Assembly (NCBI GenBank): GCA_017381835.1
Contig: JAFOBK010000074.1
Span: 1-13,478, forward strand
Length of the DNA stretch: 13,478 bases
Direction: 5' to 3'
Origin: Oscillospiraceae bacterium
Lineage (GTDB): Bacteria > Bacillota_A > Clostridia > Oscillospirales > Oscillospiraceae
Shown here: piece after piece, positions 12,606 through 13,478 of the stretch
Layout: every line of letters begins with the position of its first letter
How positions within the stretch are numbered: the first letter of the stretch is position 1
The notes under the pieces: generated by a model
Seen by the model: only the letters and a program-made list of their open reading frames with translations
The model's database searches: none
Told to the model about the DNA's origin: nothing
Made by a program: the position numbers and the translations under genes

Positions 12606-13478
12606 TCACCCAATGAACATGGCATCGCCGAAGGAGAAGAACCGATAGCGTTCTTTCACAGCCTCCTCATAGGCGGCCATAATATGCTCCTTGCTTGCAA
12701 AGGCGGACACCAGCATCACTAGCGTACTCTCCGGCAAATGGAAATTGGTGACGAGGCCGTCCATAGCCTTAAAGGTGTAGCCGGGATAGATAAAGATCTC
12801 CGTCCACTTGGATTTTGCTTCAAAGCTGCCATCGTCATTGACCAGGCTCTCCAGTGTACGGCAGGAAGTTGTACCCACACAGATAATGCGGCCACCGGAA
12901 GCTTTGGTCTCATTCAAAATCCTGGCAGTTTCCTCACCGATCATACAAAGCTCAGCATGCATGTGATGATTCAGCACATCCTCAACCTGGACCGGTCGGA
13001 AGGTACCCAGGCCCACATGCAGGGTAACAAAGGCGGTCTTGACACCCTTTTCCCTCGCCTTCTCCAGCAGTTCCTTCGTCCAATGCAGACCTGCGGTGGG
13101 GGCAGCTGCAGAACCCACTTCCCTACTGTAGACGGTCTGATAACGCTCCTGATCTGCCAGCTCTGCTTTGATATATGGCGGCAGGGGCATTTTGCCCAGG
13201 CGCTCCAGCACCTCCAGGAAGATGCCTTCATAATGGAACTGCACCACACGGTTGCCGGTTTCCTGAACCTCCACCACAGTGGCGGTCAGTTCTCCGTCGC
13301 CGAAGATCACCTGGTTGCCGACCTGCATCTTGCGGCCGGGCTTGCAAAGGCATTCCCACTTCTTTTCGCCCAGATCCCGCAGCAGCAGAACTTCTACAGC
13401 GCCACCGGTGGGACGGTGACCAAGGAGGCGGGCAGGCAGCACTCGTGAATCATTCATCACCAGGCAATCTCCGCTGCG
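12606..13478 (-). CDS. queA: S-adenosylmethionine:tRNA ribosyltransferase-isomerase QueA (5' end outside the window)
   Basis: Transfers and isomerises the ribosyl part of S-adenosylmethionine onto preQ1-modified tRNA to give epoxyqueuosine, the step after Tgt. 290 residues are visible and the frame is open to the right edge, beginning [20 protein letters not shown]. Family members are about 340 residues, so roughly 50 N-terminal residues are missing; the internal GTG or ATG near 13455-13460 is not the true start. Other hallmarks are [23 protein letters not shown] with HHMHAE, and [21 protein letters not shown]. The TGA stop is part of the ribosome binding site of the following hydrolase. The operon promoter is upstream of the window. 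Confidence 0.97.
   Translation of the reverse strand, partial: RSGDCLVMNDSRVLPARLLGHRPTGGAVEVLLLRDLGEKKWECLCKPGRKMQVGNQVIFGDGELTATVVEVQETGNRVVQFHYEGIFLEVLERLGKMPLPPYIKAELADQERYQTVYSREVGSAAAPTAGLHWTKELLEKAREKGVKTAFVTLHVGLGTFRPVQVEDVLNHHMHAELCMIGEETARILNETKASGGRIICVGTTSCRTLESLVNDDGSFEAKSKWTEIFIYPGYTFKAMDGLVTNFHLPESTLVMLVSAFASKEHIMAAYEEAVKERYRFFSFGDAMFIG

Noticed and set aside
12738..13448. Plus-strand open frame of 236 codons opposite queA
   Set aside because: Antisense to queA, whose motifs are intact; no start signals or domain.

Overview
The window looks like chromosome from a Gram-positive anaerobe of the class Clostridia, most likely Oscillospiraceae/Ruminococcaceae or a relative. This rests on AGGAGG-type ribosome binding sites, a T-box leader before an aminoacyl-tRNA synthetase operon, extended -10 promoters (TGnTATAAT-like), intrinsic terminators with U-tracts, and protein families common in that group (DUF3298 lipoprotein, AGCS symporter, YffB-like ArsC protein, DegV, one-chain ThrE exporter, queA-tgt-yajC order). 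The species cannot be named from the sequence. There are no tRNA or rRNA genes, CRISPR arrays or insertion sequences. Genes at both edges are cut: cysS at the left (only the first 59 residues) and queA at the right (its first ~50 residues lie outside).

Layout. (1) 1-837, minus strand: a promoter, a cysteine-type T-box leader, a small DUF805 membrane protein and then cysS. (2) 868-2147, plus strand: a divergently transcribed lipoprotein with a DUF3298-type domain, closed by a hairpin that overlaps the end of the next, convergent gene. (3) 2119-4868, minus strand: a short unrecognised ORF, truA and an ArsC/Spx-like gene, each overlapping the next by a few bases. A strong terminator follows, then an AGCS amino-acid:cation symporter that starts almost on top of that terminator. 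(4) 4900-7395, minus strand: a copper-exporting P1B ATPase (CopA) carrying an extra CopZ-like metal-binding domain at its C-terminus, with a well-placed internal ribosome binding site and ATG in front of that domain. (5) 7470-8785, plus strand: an HxlR-family regulator divergent from copA, then a DegV protein. A perfect 9-1-9 palindrome lies between copA and the regulator and covers the -35 elements of both predicted promoters. (6) 8791-10113, plus strand: a ThrE-type threonine/serine exporter with its own promoter and a bidirectional terminator. (7) 10126-13478, minus strand: queA, an alpha/beta hydrolase, tgt and yajC. The first three form a tight operon for queuosine tRNA modification with a hydrolase inserted; yajC has an additional promoter of its own.

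Most of this is core housekeeping (tRNA charging and modification, Sec accessory protein) plus small-molecule transport. The points most worth following are: the copA/HxlR unit (possible second product from copA; regulator with Cys6 and a Cys/Met/His-rich tail); the DUF805 gene under cysteine T-box control; the terminator placed directly ahead of the symporter; and the 38-codon ORF coupled to truA. I see no wholly new multi-gene system. These are local regulatory and architectural oddities.
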